Shown here: one piece after another, positions 47,227 through 55,836 of the stretch
How the letters are laid out: every line of letters begins with the position of its first letter
How positions within the stretch are numbered: the first letter of the stretch is position 1
NCBI RefSeq assembly: GCF_008629685.1
Contig: NZ_VWSF01000001.1
Location: 372,001-436,000 of the forward strand
Direction: 5' to 3'
Source: Adhaeribacter rhizoryzae
GTDB taxonomy: Bacteria; Bacteroidota; Bacteroidia; Cytophagales; Hymenobacteraceae
Length of the DNA: 64,000 bases
The notes under the pieces: generated by a model
The model's input: the letters and a program-made list of their open reading frames with translations, nothing else
What the model was told of the DNA's origin: nothing
Databases searched by the model: none
Made by a program: the position numbers and the translations under genes

Positions 47227-48585
47227 ATGCCCTAAGTTTAGGGGAAATACAGGCTGGTTTTCCGGCAAAAGTATAATAGCGGTTTGTCTGGGTTTGTGAA
47301 TCAAAAAGTAATTAGGGAGTAATTTCTGAGTAGATTATTCCGATAATTTCCGGTTCTGTTTTTAAATAACTTTGCTTGAGCTTACTTGGGCTTTGGGGAA
47401 ATTGGTTATGCTGTTAACCTCTAACTAATGGCAATATTTTTTTACTTTTCTGAGCGTTTACCAATCATTGGTAAATGCCTCCTTCTTAGTTTGTGTAAAG
47501 CTTAAAATACAAACCTGCCAATTGTAGTTGAACCCTGATTTATGGGAGATTTTAATAGGGTATAAAATTAACATTAGGTTTAACACTCAAAACGAAAGCC
47601 TTCAATTTATTACTAGCATCACTTCCGGCTGCTTTCTAAAAATAGCTAACAGAATTTTTTTCGGCTTGTCAATATTTTTCGGGGAAGTTCAGTCTTCTGA
47701 CTGGGGAAATAATTAGCGTGATTTCCTGAGTAAGATAAATAAAGTACAATTTTGTTAACTTAGCTTGTTCAACTGAAATCCGTGTTCAGTATTTTATTAT
47801 AATATAAATTTAATAAGCTGTTTCTTTTAAAAGGATTACTATGTGAGGCTTGTTCCTTAAGTTAATATTAAGGATAAAAATGTATCGTATATTGTATTAT
47901 TCTAATTAGTATTTTGGCTTGGCTGAAACCTTAAGCTAATTATTCTTCTGATATTGATTTAGCTGTTGTAGCTACAATAATATAAAATGAAAAAAATTTA
48001 ATAAAATCTGATATTATTAGGAATTAATATAAATTAAAGTTAATAATTTTAGTTATTTCAAAGTTGGGCCTTTATATTTGCTCGGCTAAAATGTTTAATA
48101 TTATATATTAAAAATTTAATATTTATTGTTTGGCTTACTAAATAATTGTGTTTATTTGGTGATAGTTAAAGATAAGATGAGCTGAAATGGAGGTATTTCT
48201 ACTTTATTAGAAAGGCATTAAAATGAATTGTAATTTAATTTTTTAATAAAGAGGAAATAATTGAAGGTAGATTAAAGTGAGTTGTACAATAGATTAAAAA
48301 ATTTTAATACAATTTTAATACAATTTTAATCTCGCTTAAAAAGTTAACCTATGCCAATAATAGCTGAGTTTGCAAAAGTAATAAAGGGAAGTTTATCCGC
48401 CGCAAGGGGAAGGTTTTTAACCCTTACAGGAAGTTTTCGCACCAAAAACGCTGGCCTATTAAAATTCTCCTTAACAAGTTTATCCCTTCCGGATTTTCCG
48501 CCAAACTTTAAATATCGGGCCTTTAAGTACCCGAAACACTTAAACCATCAACTTAAATAAACTGAAAACCACACGCTAAATTACT
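47227..48585. other. Long AT-rich gene-free region
   Basis: About 1.36 kb without a convincing gene, the longest in the window. The only structure I can point to is a tandem 11-bp repeat, ATTTTAATACA, with two exact copies and a partial third at 48301-48331, about 260 bp before the DUF1593 gene. Two short ORFs here lack any support. It may contain a long leader, small RNA or decayed DNA. Confidence 0.5.
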
Positions 48586-51339
48586 ATGAATAGAACCACT
48601 TTTACTTTACTGCTAGCTTTGCTGGTTACGTTATTGCCAGATTTGGCTTTAGCGAATAACGCTGGCCCCAGACCACGTACTATTGTAATGACCGATGGCG
48701 AGATTGATGATCATAGTTCGATGATTCGGTTTTTGCTGTATACCTGCGATGTTGATTTACAAGCTATAATTGAAACGAACTCGTTGTTTCAGCGCCACGG
48801 CCATAGCCGGGAAGATTGGCTGGAAAAACAAATATCGGCGTACGAGCGGGTTTACCCTAATTTAGTTAAACACAATCCTAATTACCCAACGGCCGATGAA
48901 ATCCGGCGTAAGAGTTTTGTAGGCGATGAAGACCCGAACCACTTGGGGGGCTTATTGTATTTAGAAGAAAAGCCGGGCCATAAAGTGGTATACATGCCCG
49001 ATAACTGGCCCAACACACCGGGCTCGGACCGGATTGTGGAGGTATTGTTAAACCCGGACCCCAGCCCAGTGTATATTCAGGCTTGGGGTGGTGGCAACAC
49101 GGCGGCCAAAGCTTTTTACAAGCTAAAAAAAGAATATCCGGCTGAATACGACCGGGCTATCTCGAAAGTTGTTATGTATAATATATGGTACCAGGACGAT
49201 GCCGGAAACTATATTGAAAGGCACCACCCCAAGGTTAAAATGGTATATAACAGCTCTTTTTTCGGGTCCTGGGATTACAACAGCTTACCGCATACGGCAC
49301 AATTTATAGCCCACCACGTTAAAAATAATCATGGCCCGCTGGGCGCGCTTTACCCGCAATTGTACGTGAGCGAAGGCGATACGCCGGCTTTTTTATACAT
49401 GGTAAATAATGGCTTGCGCAACCACGAAAATCCACTTTTTGGCGGCTGGGGTGGCCGGTTTACCAAAGTGCCTAATCTGGCCAATGTTTACGTTGATGCC
49501 CGCGAAGATGGCGACGAGAAAAGATCTTTAAAAAGATGGATTAACCAGGCCAATGCCGATTTTCAGGCCCGTATGGACTGGTGCGTGGCTTCCAGCTTTA
49601 AAGGCGCTAACCACACACCCACTATTAAGGTTAATGTAAGCGATAACCTGACCGTGAGAGGCGGACAAACCATTACCTTAAACGCCGACGGCACCACCGA
49701 TCCGGATGGAAATAGCTTAAGTTACCGTTGGTGGCAATACCAGGAAGCCGGCACCTATCCCAACGCCGTAACTATTCAGCGGCATAACCAAAAAGCGGCC
49801 AGTTTGGTTGCGCCAACCGTTACTAGTCCGCAAACCGTGCATATTATTTTAGAAGTAACCGATAACGGATCGCCGGCTTTGGTATCTTATAAACGGATTG
49901 TGGTAACGCTTACGCCGGGTTCAGCACCCACGCCAGCCCCGGAACCAACTCCGGCACCTGCTCCCACGCCCGCTAACTGTTTGGCTACCGGTACCATCCT
50001 GCGCGAACAATGGAATAATATTTACGGTACAGCAATTGTAGCTATTCCGCTAAATAATGCCCCATCCAGCACCAGTCAGCTTACCTTGTTCGAAGGGCCT
50101 ACGAATGTTGGCGATAATTATGGCAGCCGGATTCGCGGGTATATTTGCCCGCCGCAAACCGGTGATTATACTTTCTTTATTTCCGGCGACGATCACTCGG
50201 AATTATGGCTGAGCACCGATGAAAATCCAGCGAATAAACGGAAAATTGCCGATGTAACGGGCTGGACAGATCCACGGGAGTGGAATAAATATTCTTCGCA
50301 AAGATCAGCGGCTATTCGGTTAGAAGCCGGGAAACGCTACTACATAGAAGCTTTACAAAAAGATGGCTCCGGTGGGGATAACCTGGCTGTAGGCTGGCAA
50401 TTGCCTAATGGTACCCAGGAGCGACCAATTGCCGGCAGCCGTTTAGCGCCGTTTGCGGTTACATCTACACCGCCGCCAGCGCCCACGCCACCACCTGCTC
50501 CTGCACCAGCCCCAGCCCCCGTAAATTGCACCGCTACCGGTACCATTTTGCGCGAACAGTGGAATAACATTGGTGGCAATGCGGTATCGTCTATTCCGGT
50601 AAATAAAACACCCAACAGCACTAGCCATTTAACTTTATTTGAAGGTCCTACGGATATTCAGGATTACTACGGCAGCCGCATACGGGGTTATGTTTGTCCG
50701 CCGCTAACCGGTAATTATATTTTCTTTATTTCCGGCGACGATAATGCAGAACTTTGGTTAAGCACGAATGAAAAACCAGAAAACAAGCGCAGGATTGCGG
50801 ATATAAATGGCTGGACCGCGCCCCGGGAATGGAATAAATATTCCTCTCAAAAATCAATGGCTATCCGGTTAGAAGCTGGTAAACGCTACTACATTGAGGC
50901 TTTGCATAAAGAGGCTTATGCCGAAGATAACCTGGCAGTAGGCTGGCAATTGCCGGATGGCGCTTTAGAACGACCCATTGGCGGTAACCGCCTGGCACCC
51001 TTTGTACCTGTTAATTCTAATGTTGCATTGTCTGGTAAAAGCCCCGAAACTACGTTGCAGGATCAGGTAGCCGAAGTCAGTGAAACCTTTGATGCTTATC
51101 CAAATCCATTCGGGAAGGCAGTGAATCTGTCTTTTACCTTATCCACCGACCAAACCGCTATAGTGGAAATATACACCTTGCAAGGCGTTTTGCTCGAAAC
51201 AATTTATAAAGCAGAAGTTAAAGCCGGAGGGTTAAACGAAGTGCTATGGGATGGCCGTAATTACGCCAACGGCGTTTACCTGGCCAAGCTCACGTACGGC
51301 AACCAGGTAATGCATAAACGATTGCTGTTACAACGCTAG
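48586..51339 (+). CDS. T9SS-secreted DUF1593 protein with two PA14 domains
   Basis: A 917-residue exported protein. A signal peptide (1-23) precedes a DUF1593 domain related to nucleoside hydrolases (~28-330; start RTIVMTDGEIDDHSSMIRFLLY, with the Asp cluster of that fold), then an Ig-like C-terminal DUF1593 part (~340-445). A Pro/Ala linker leads to PA14 domain 1 (~463-620), another Pro-rich linker and PA14 domain 2 (~647-805), closely similar to each other (EQWNNI, LTLFEGPT, FFISGDD, WNKYSS, YYIEAL). The last ~80 residues are a type IX sorting domain (AYPNPFGKAVNLSF, NGVYLAKLTYGNQVMHKRLL). PA14 domains bind glycans, so a role at a polysaccharide surface is likely. Confidence 0.9.
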   Translation: MNRTTFTLLLALLVTLLPDLALANNAGPRPRTIVMTDGEIDDHSSMIRFLLYTCDVDLQAIIETNSLFQRHGHSREDWLEKQISAYERVYPNLVKHNPNYPTADEIRRKSFVGDEDPNHLGGLLYLEEKPGHKVVYMPDNWPNTPGSDRIVEVLLNPDPSPVYIQAWGGGNTAAKAFYKLKKEYPAEYDRAISKVVMYNIWYQDDAGNYIERHHPKVKMVYNSSFFGSWDYNSLPHTAQFIAHHVKNNHGPLGALYPQLYVSEGDTPAFLYMVNNGLRNHENPLFGGWGGRFTKVPNLANVYVDAREDGDEKRSLKRWINQANADFQARMDWCVASSFKGANHTPTIKVNVSDNLTVRGGQTITLNADGTTDPDGNSLSYRWWQYQEAGTYPNAVTIQRHNQKAASLVAPTVTSPQTVHIILEVTDNGSPALVSYKRIVVTLTPGSAPTPAPEPTPAPAPTPANCLATGTILREQWNNIYGTAIVAIPLNNAPSSTSQLTLFEGPTNVGDNYGSRIRGYICPPQTGDYTFFISGDDHSELWLSTDENPANKRKIADVTGWTDPREWNKYSSQRSAAIRLEAGKRYYIEALQKDGSGGDNLAVGWQLPNGTQERPIAGSRLAPFAVTSTPPPAPTPPPAPAPAPAPVNCTATGTILREQWNNIGGNAVSSIPVNKTPNSTSHLTLFEGPTDIQDYYGSRIRGYVCPPLTGNYIFFISGDDNAELWLSTNEKPENKRRIADINGWTAPREWNKYSSQKSMAIRLEAGKRYYIEALHKEAYAEDNLAVGWQLPDGALERPIGGNRLAPFVPVNSNVALSGKSPETTLQDQVAEVSETFDAYPNPFGKAVNLSFTLSTDQTAIVEIYTLQGVLLETIYKAEVKAGGLNEVLWDGRNYANGVYLAKLTYGNQVMHKRLLLQR

Positions 51340-51363
51340 CCTATTATTAAAATAGCTTATTAG

Positions 51364-51403
51364 CAGGCCAGTTAGAAGTAAAACTAACTGGCCTGTTTTT
51401 TTT
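51364..51403 (+). terminator. Rho-independent terminator
   Basis: CAGGCCAGTTAG and CTAACTGGCCTG form a perfect 12-bp stem with an 8-nt loop, followed by eight T, 24 bp after the DUF1593 stop. Confidence 0.9.
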
Positions 51404-51468
51404 AGCAGCGTAATATTGGTATTTATACCATTAGAAAACGAAACTTACGCTTAGGTGTTTACTACTGG

Positions 51469-51624
51469 GTCATCCTGAGCTTGTCGAAGGATCTAGCACA
51501 ACCAAATAAAAGTAGTTTTAGCAAATTCGACAGATGCAACAAGACCGCTATATTTTAAACGCAGTACCTAAATAATAATGGTAATATAATGCTGTGATAG
51601 AACCTTCGACAAGCTCGGGATGAC
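51469..51624. repeat. MITE-like palindromic element (copy 3, different terminal sequence)
   Basis: Terminal inverted repeats of about 22 bp, with one mismatch, start GTCATCCTGAGCTTGTCG on the left and end CGACAAGCTCGGGATGAC on the right, enclosing about 110 bp without an ORF. The outer GTCAT...ATGAC is shared with the elements at 8366 and 16172. Confidence 0.7.
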
Positions 51625-51796
51625 TGCAATATTTTAAGCGTAATACCCTGGTATTAATTTTATAAAAGAGAAGCTTCTTTTATCGTTAAAATATCAATCT
51701 CGGGTAGAACAAATATTGCTTCCTGCGTTATACAATCAATATTTTCTTTCGGGAAGTAAGTCTCGTTTTGAAGTTACTGCCAGTATATTATTTACC

Positions 51797-52390
51797 TTAA
51801 GCCCCAGCAGTACCCGTCTTTACTTTTCCGGCTCGCTGATAATTGGCAATAATTATCCCACTGGGAGTAATAGTACCTTCTGTTAAGGTAAATGCTGCCG
51901 GAATCGGGCCACCGTCGAACAATTTTTTCCCTTTCCCAAGAGTTAATGGGTAAGTTATGAGCCAGAGGTCATCTACCAGGTCATGTTTAAGTAGTAGCTG
52001 AATAAGCTTACTGCTGCCCCAAACCTGAATGGGAGCACCATCCGAGTTTTTAAGATTTTGAATAGCTGTCATGCTGTTAAGGAAAACTGAATTTTCCCAG
52101 TCCGATTTTTTTAGGGTGGTAGACAGGACGTATTTCGTGACCTTATTAATACTTGGCCAGCCACTTGCATGCGCCGTCCAATAGTTCGCCCAAATTTGGA
52201 AGGTTTTTCGGCCCAAAAGAAGATCCGCAGGTTGCATGAGCTTTGCCATAACCTTATCAGAAACTTCGTCTTCAAAAGGGGCAACCCAACCACCGTATTC
52301 GAAACCGCCGGATGTATCTTCCTCAGGACCTCCGGGCGCCTGCATTACGCCATCTAACGTAATCATGGATATGACAATTATTTTTCGCAT
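51797..52390 (-). CDS. Dihydrofolate reductase-fold protein (RibD C-terminal type)
   Basis: A 197-residue cytoplasmic protein with the RibD_C/DHFR-like fold: N-terminal MRKIIVISMITLDGVMQAPGG, the NADPH-binding LLLGRKTFQIWANYW, IQVWGSSKLIQLLLKHDLVD and the closing LTEGTITPSGIIIANYQR. Members are widespread and mostly uncharacterised reductases; they do not replace FolA. It stands alone between secreted carbohydrate-active genes. Confidence 0.9.
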   Translation of the reverse strand: MRKIIVISMITLDGVMQAPGGPEEDTSGGFEYGGWVAPFEDEVSDKVMAKLMQPADLLLGRKTFQIWANYWTAHASGWPSINKVTKYVLSTTLKKSDWENSVFLNSMTAIQNLKNSDGAPIQVWGSSKLIQLLLKHDLVDDLWLITYPLTLGKGKKLFDGGPIPAAFTLTEGTITPSGIIIANYQRAGKVKTGTAGA

Positions 52391-52762
52391 ATTATTTTAC
52401 CTCCAATTATAATTTATATTGTAAAAGCTTACTCAAAATTGGTTTTGTGCTAACCCAAATTTCGCCAATATAAATTAGGTAAGTGCAGTACAAATGCGAC
52501 AATATGAGGGCTAAATGCGAAAAGTATTTATTGGCTTGTGTAAACCAGTAGCGTGGTTGCTAGGGTACAGTGTTAATGTAAAATCACTTAAAGATGATAT
52601 CTTAAAAGCTTAGGCAAGCCGGTATAAAAGCTTAACAGAGCTAAGTCCGTTATTCTGCAGAACTATTAAAATTTTACAGGATAACGGACTTAGCTTAATT
52701 TTTTATGAAATAGCTTTTATGCTATCAGGTAATTTAAATCAACCGGCCAGGTATTTATTGGT
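52391..52762. other. Gene-free stretch with a perfect inverted repeat
   Basis: Contains an exact 14-bp inverted repeat, GCTAAGTCCGTTAT (52640-52653) and its complement at 52681-52694, enclosing 27 nt and followed on the plus strand by AT-rich sequence with a T-run. Both flanking genes are on the minus strand, so it does not fit as a simple terminator for either. Nothing else is seen. Confidence 0.55.
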
Positions 52763-53686
52763 TTATTTAGAAGTAAAAACCTTTACCCAATCTACGTAGA
52801 GGGTGCCGGTAGCAATTTTAGATGGGTCGAGGTTGGAGAAAAATTCGCCGCCAACGGCCAGATTTAACGTAATTTTTTCTGATTTACCAAACAAGCTGGG
52901 AATGTAACCGCCGCTGGTTTTAACTTCTACTACTTTGCCATCCAGGTAAGAAGTAAGTTTATTTTGCTCCCAAACCATTTCGTAAACGTGGTAACAAGTA
53001 GTCAGGTCAGCGTCAGCGGTAATATAGCCGGTGGCATTCCGGACTAAATTGTGGTTGGCTGTTTTGCCGTAAAAATAATTTGTTTGGTATTTAGTAGGTT
53101 CTTGTCCGCGGGCTTCTACTATGTCAATTTCGCCTTGGGTGGGCCAGGGGTCGCCGTAGCTCCAGAAAGCCGGCCACAAGCCGTAACCACTAACTAATTT
53201 TAGCCGCGCCATTAGGCGTACTTTAGGGGTAGTGGCATTAGCCGATACGAGGGTTTTACTTTCTATGCGGCCGGAGGTATAGTTAAAGGTTTTGGGTGTG
53301 GCATCATAAGGTGTAGTAGCGCCGGTTACAGTTTCTTTTTTAGCCGTAATAGCCAGCACGCCGTTGGCCAAGGTTAAATTTTGGGGTTGGTAATATTGCA
53401 GCTCATTATTAAAAGCGCCGCCCGTCCAAATATTCCATTTAGAAAGGTCCGTATCAAAATTATCTTCAAAAATTAACGTCCAGCCGGAGTTGGTGAGTGT
53501 AGTATTGGCTACATCAAAATTGCAAACGGTGGGCGCTATTGCGGGAGGGGTAGTGCCGGGCTTGGCTTCGGCTACCGCGTCCCCAACTGGGGTTGCCTGA
53601 ATTGCCGGTGAATCTTTTTTGCAGCCGACAGCAGCCAGCAGGCACAACAACAGAAAAGCAGTTTTTCCGGGTAATAAACAAGACAT
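52763..53686 (-). CDS. Glycoside hydrolase family 16 lipoprotein (laminarinase/licheninase-like)
   Basis: A 307-residue lipoprotein (lipobox AAVGC, Cys22) with a Pro/Ala spacer and then a GH16 beta-jellyroll (~60-305). The catalytic signature E-I-D-I-V-E is at Glu186, Asp188 and Glu191 in TQGEIDIVEARG; GYGLWPAFWSYG and the SYLDGKVV strand are typical. GH16 enzymes cleave beta-1,3 or 1,3-1,4 glucans; the exact substrate is not evident. It is likely on the cell surface or in the periplasm. Confidence 0.93.
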   Translation of the reverse strand: MSCLLPGKTAFLLLCLLAAVGCKKDSPAIQATPVGDAVAEAKPGTTPPAIAPTVCNFDVANTTLTNSGWTLIFEDNFDTDLSKWNIWTGGAFNNELQYYQPQNLTLANGVLAITAKKETVTGATTPYDATPKTFNYTSGRIESKTLVSANATTPKVRLMARLKLVSGYGLWPAFWSYGDPWPTQGEIDIVEARGQEPTKYQTNYFYGKTANHNLVRNATGYITADADLTTCYHVYEMVWEQNKLTSYLDGKVVEVKTSGGYIPSLFGKSEKITLNLAVGGEFFSNLDPSKIATGTLYVDWVKVFTSK

Positions 53687-54347
53687 AAGTGGGTAGCTAA
53701 AAATTGTAGGATTTAAATATAAATGATATAAATTTTTAATGCAAGTCTGCTGGTTGCATACCGCTTTGTATTTTATACCAGAATGAATTATGGCGTTTAA
53801 AACACGAGAAAAGCGGATTTCGCAACTCCTTCGTTCCGAAATAATTTTATTTGTAGTGTGGTAATCAGTTACTTTTAAAATATTTCAGATTCTGCAACAT
53901 ACCCAGGTCTTGTTGTGTCAGGGGAATCTACCTTGTTATCTGGTTCTGTATTAAGCGCAGCGTTAACTTGAACCTAAAATATTTGCTGGTTTTTAACTGT
54001 CAGGCTGTCCAAAAATTCCTTTTACCTGTACCCACCAGCGCAAAGCTGACGAAAGGTGCTGTGAAATTTTCTATATTATTCCTTAGCCGGACGGCCACAA
54101 TGATAACACCTGACACGGCAGAAATATTAAAACGGAAAGGCATTCACGCAGCTACACTTTTTACCATTCATATAATAACGTTCAGTTTTTGATTAATCGG
54201 GCTTAGATAATACTATTTTTAGAGGTAAATACTTAAACAGGTAAAGAAAAATACTTAAAATAATTAAATTTTATACAGCTCATTTGGTGAGTAAATTATA
54301 CATTAAAATATTATAATTATATTAGAACCAATTTTAGCGGATTACAA
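53687..54347. other. Gene-free stretch containing a REP half-site
   Basis: About 660 bp with no supportable gene. The only recognised feature is a partial RAYT-associated repeat at 54101-54122. The sequence just before the lipoprotein gene is very AT-rich. Confidence 0.5.
54101..54122 (-). repeat. REP copy A (half-site)
   Basis: On the minus strand this reads TTCTGCCGTGTCAGGTGTTA followed by TC, the conserved 5' tag, first arm and loop of the RAYT-linked palindrome. The second arm is not preserved. Confidence 0.75.
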
Positions 54348-54959
54348 ATGAGAAAATATTTATCGGTTCTGATTATAGTTATAATAATTGGTTTTGCTTT
54401 AGGGTGTGAAAAACAAGAAAAAACAATTTATAACAGCACCGTAACTTACGAAGCAACATGCCTGGCTGGTTATGAGGGCAAGGCTGTAACCAAAACAGAA
54501 GAAGCAACATCAACCATAAGCCAGCAAGATGCAGAAGAAAAAGCGTTATTAGCTGCCAAAGAGGCCGCCGAAGCAGAATTGGTATGCAACCAAATTGTTG
54601 AAGAAAATACTACGGGGGCGGGAACTACTTCGGGTAGCACCACCGGAGGGTCCACATCTGGTACTACTGCGGGCACCACACCTGGTGGTAATAATAATGG
54701 CAATAACGGTAATGGTAACGGCAATGGAAATAATGGTAACGGGAATGGAACAACTTCTGGTAGTACTACCGGCGGAACAACATCGGGTACCACATCCGGA
54801 ACAACCACTGGCGGAACAACCAGTGGTAATAATGGCAATGGTAATAGTGGGAACGGCAATAGCGGTAATAATGGCAATGGAGGTAATGGAAATGGCAATA
54901 ATGGTAACGGTAATAGCGGGAATGGGAATAATGGTAATAACGGGAAGGGCAAAGGCTAA
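54348..54959 (+). CDS. Lipoprotein with DUF5977-like segment and Gly/Asn/Thr-rich tail
   Basis: A 203-residue lipoprotein (lipobox FALGC, Cys20). Residues ~27-82 have the pattern of DUF5977-type units of Bacteroidota surface proteins (TCLAGYEGKAVTKTEEATST, then ISQQDAEEKALLAAKEAA and a final Cys). From about residue 88 to the end it is low complexity, first Thr/Ser/Gly (TTSGSTTGG units), then alternating Asn/Gly blocks, closing with GKGKG. The repetitive DNA of the tail is prone to length change. Its likely role is a flexible surface-exposed protein. It lies between REP copies A and B. Confidence 0.75.
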   Translation: MRKYLSVLIIVIIIGFALGCEKQEKTIYNSTVTYEATCLAGYEGKAVTKTEEATSTISQQDAEEKALLAAKEAAEAELVCNQIVEENTTGAGTTSGSTTGGSTSGTTAGTTPGGNNNGNNGNGNGNGNNGNGNGTTSGSTTGGTTSGTTSGTTTGGTTSGNNGNGNSGNGNSGNNGNGGNGNGNNGNGNSGNGNNGNNGKGKG

Positions 54960-55171
54960 ACATCTGATACTACTGTTGGAACAACAACTGTAAGTGCTTA
55001 TGCCTCAACTCTGTTTATTATCTGTACTCCTAACCTTCAAAGTTGTAAATTATAACCATTAATTGCTATGGCAGGTGCTACCTCTAACCAAATTAAAAAA
55101 GCATAGTATATTAATTGCCCTTCACAACATCCAATCTCAATCTTTAAGCTAACCTTAATTCTTCGGCTATT

Positions 55172-55202
55172 TCTGCCGTGTCAGGTGTTATCGCCTGATA
55201 CC
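55172..55202 (+). repeat. REP copy B
   Basis: Tag TTCTGCC, then GTGTCAGGTG, loop TTAT and CGCCTGATAC. Two of the ten stem pairs are G.T wobbles, so the hairpin is kept in single-stranded form. It lies 46 bp upstream of the RAYT start codon. Confidence 0.85.
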
Positions 55203-55248
55203 AATCCTAACCGGCTGGCGTAATATTCTTAACTGAACTAAGTCTGCC

Positions 55249-55764
55249 ATGATAACCGAACATCCGCAATTCTTCACGGCCACCATTCTGGAATGGAAGC
55301 ATTTGTTAAAGCCGGATAAGTACAAGGATATTGTGATTGGCAGCCTGAAGTTTCTGGTACAGCACGAGCGTATTTTCTTGTATGGTTTTGTCTTGATGCC
55401 CAACCACATTCATGTAATTTGGCAGATGCGGGAGCATGTAAAGAGCGCCGATGTACAAAGAGATTTCCTGAAGTATACTGCCCAGCAAACTAAGTTCGAT
55501 TTGCAGCAAAACCACCCTGCTGTGCTGGAGCGGTTCCGGGTTAAGGTGAAAGACCGCTCGTACCAGATATGGGAGCATCGGCCTTTGTCCGTTCCGTTGT
55601 GGTCAACTAAAGTACTGGAGCAGAAACTAGATTATATCCACCGGAATCCGGTGCAGGAAAAATGGCAGTTGGTGGACTTGCCGGAAAATTACTACTACTC
55701 TAGTGCGAGATTTTATTTATTAAATGTTGATGATTGGGGATTTATTACGCATTATGGCGAGTGA
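55249..55764 (+). CDS. REP-associated tyrosine transposase (RAYT, IS200-like/TnpA_REP)
   Basis: A 171-residue single-strand DNA transposase of the Y1 HUH family. The metal-binding His-x-His is in FVLMPNHIHVIWQM (His53, His55), and the catalytic tyrosine is probably Tyr129 in EQKLDYIHRNPV, which is the RAYT signature. Such enzymes act on REP hairpins and are usually single-copy domesticated elements that are not bounded by IS ends. Here REP copies B and C flank the gene in inverted orientation and copy C begins right after the stop codon. The protein appears full length with its active-site residues intact. Confidence 0.92.
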   Translation: MITEHPQFFTATILEWKHLLKPDKYKDIVIGSLKFLVQHERIFLYGFVLMPNHIHVIWQMREHVKSADVQRDFLKYTAQQTKFDLQQNHPAVLERFRVKVKDRSYQIWEHRPLSVPLWSTKVLEQKLDYIHRNPVQEKWQLVDLPENYYYSSARFYLLNVDDWGFITHYGE

Positions 55765-55793
55765 GTGTCAGGTGATAACACCTGACACGGCGG
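55765..55793 (-). repeat. REP copy C
   Basis: Perfect palindrome: GTGTCAGGTG, loop ATAA, CACCTGACAC (55765-55788), with the tag on the right side as GGCGG. It is opposite in orientation to copy B and begins at the base after the RAYT stop. Confidence 0.9.
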
Positions 55794-55836
55794 GAAAGTA
55801 ATTTTCTAATTTAATTCTTGTTAAAACTAAAATTAG

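Noticed and set aside
47528-47716. Short ORF in the AT-rich gap
   Set aside because: No recognisable pattern or ribosome site, and composition like the surrounding non-coding DNA.
48351-48560. ORF of 69 codons just before the DUF1593 gene
   Set aside because: No signal, domain or SD; probably leader sequence.
53968-54192. ORF crossing REP half-site A
   Set aside because: It includes repeat sequence and has no protein-like features.
54470-54952. Antisense ORF rich in Pro/Leu opposite the lipoprotein tail
   Set aside because: It is a mirror of the Gly/Asn/Thr repeat codons; the plus frame has a clear lipobox.
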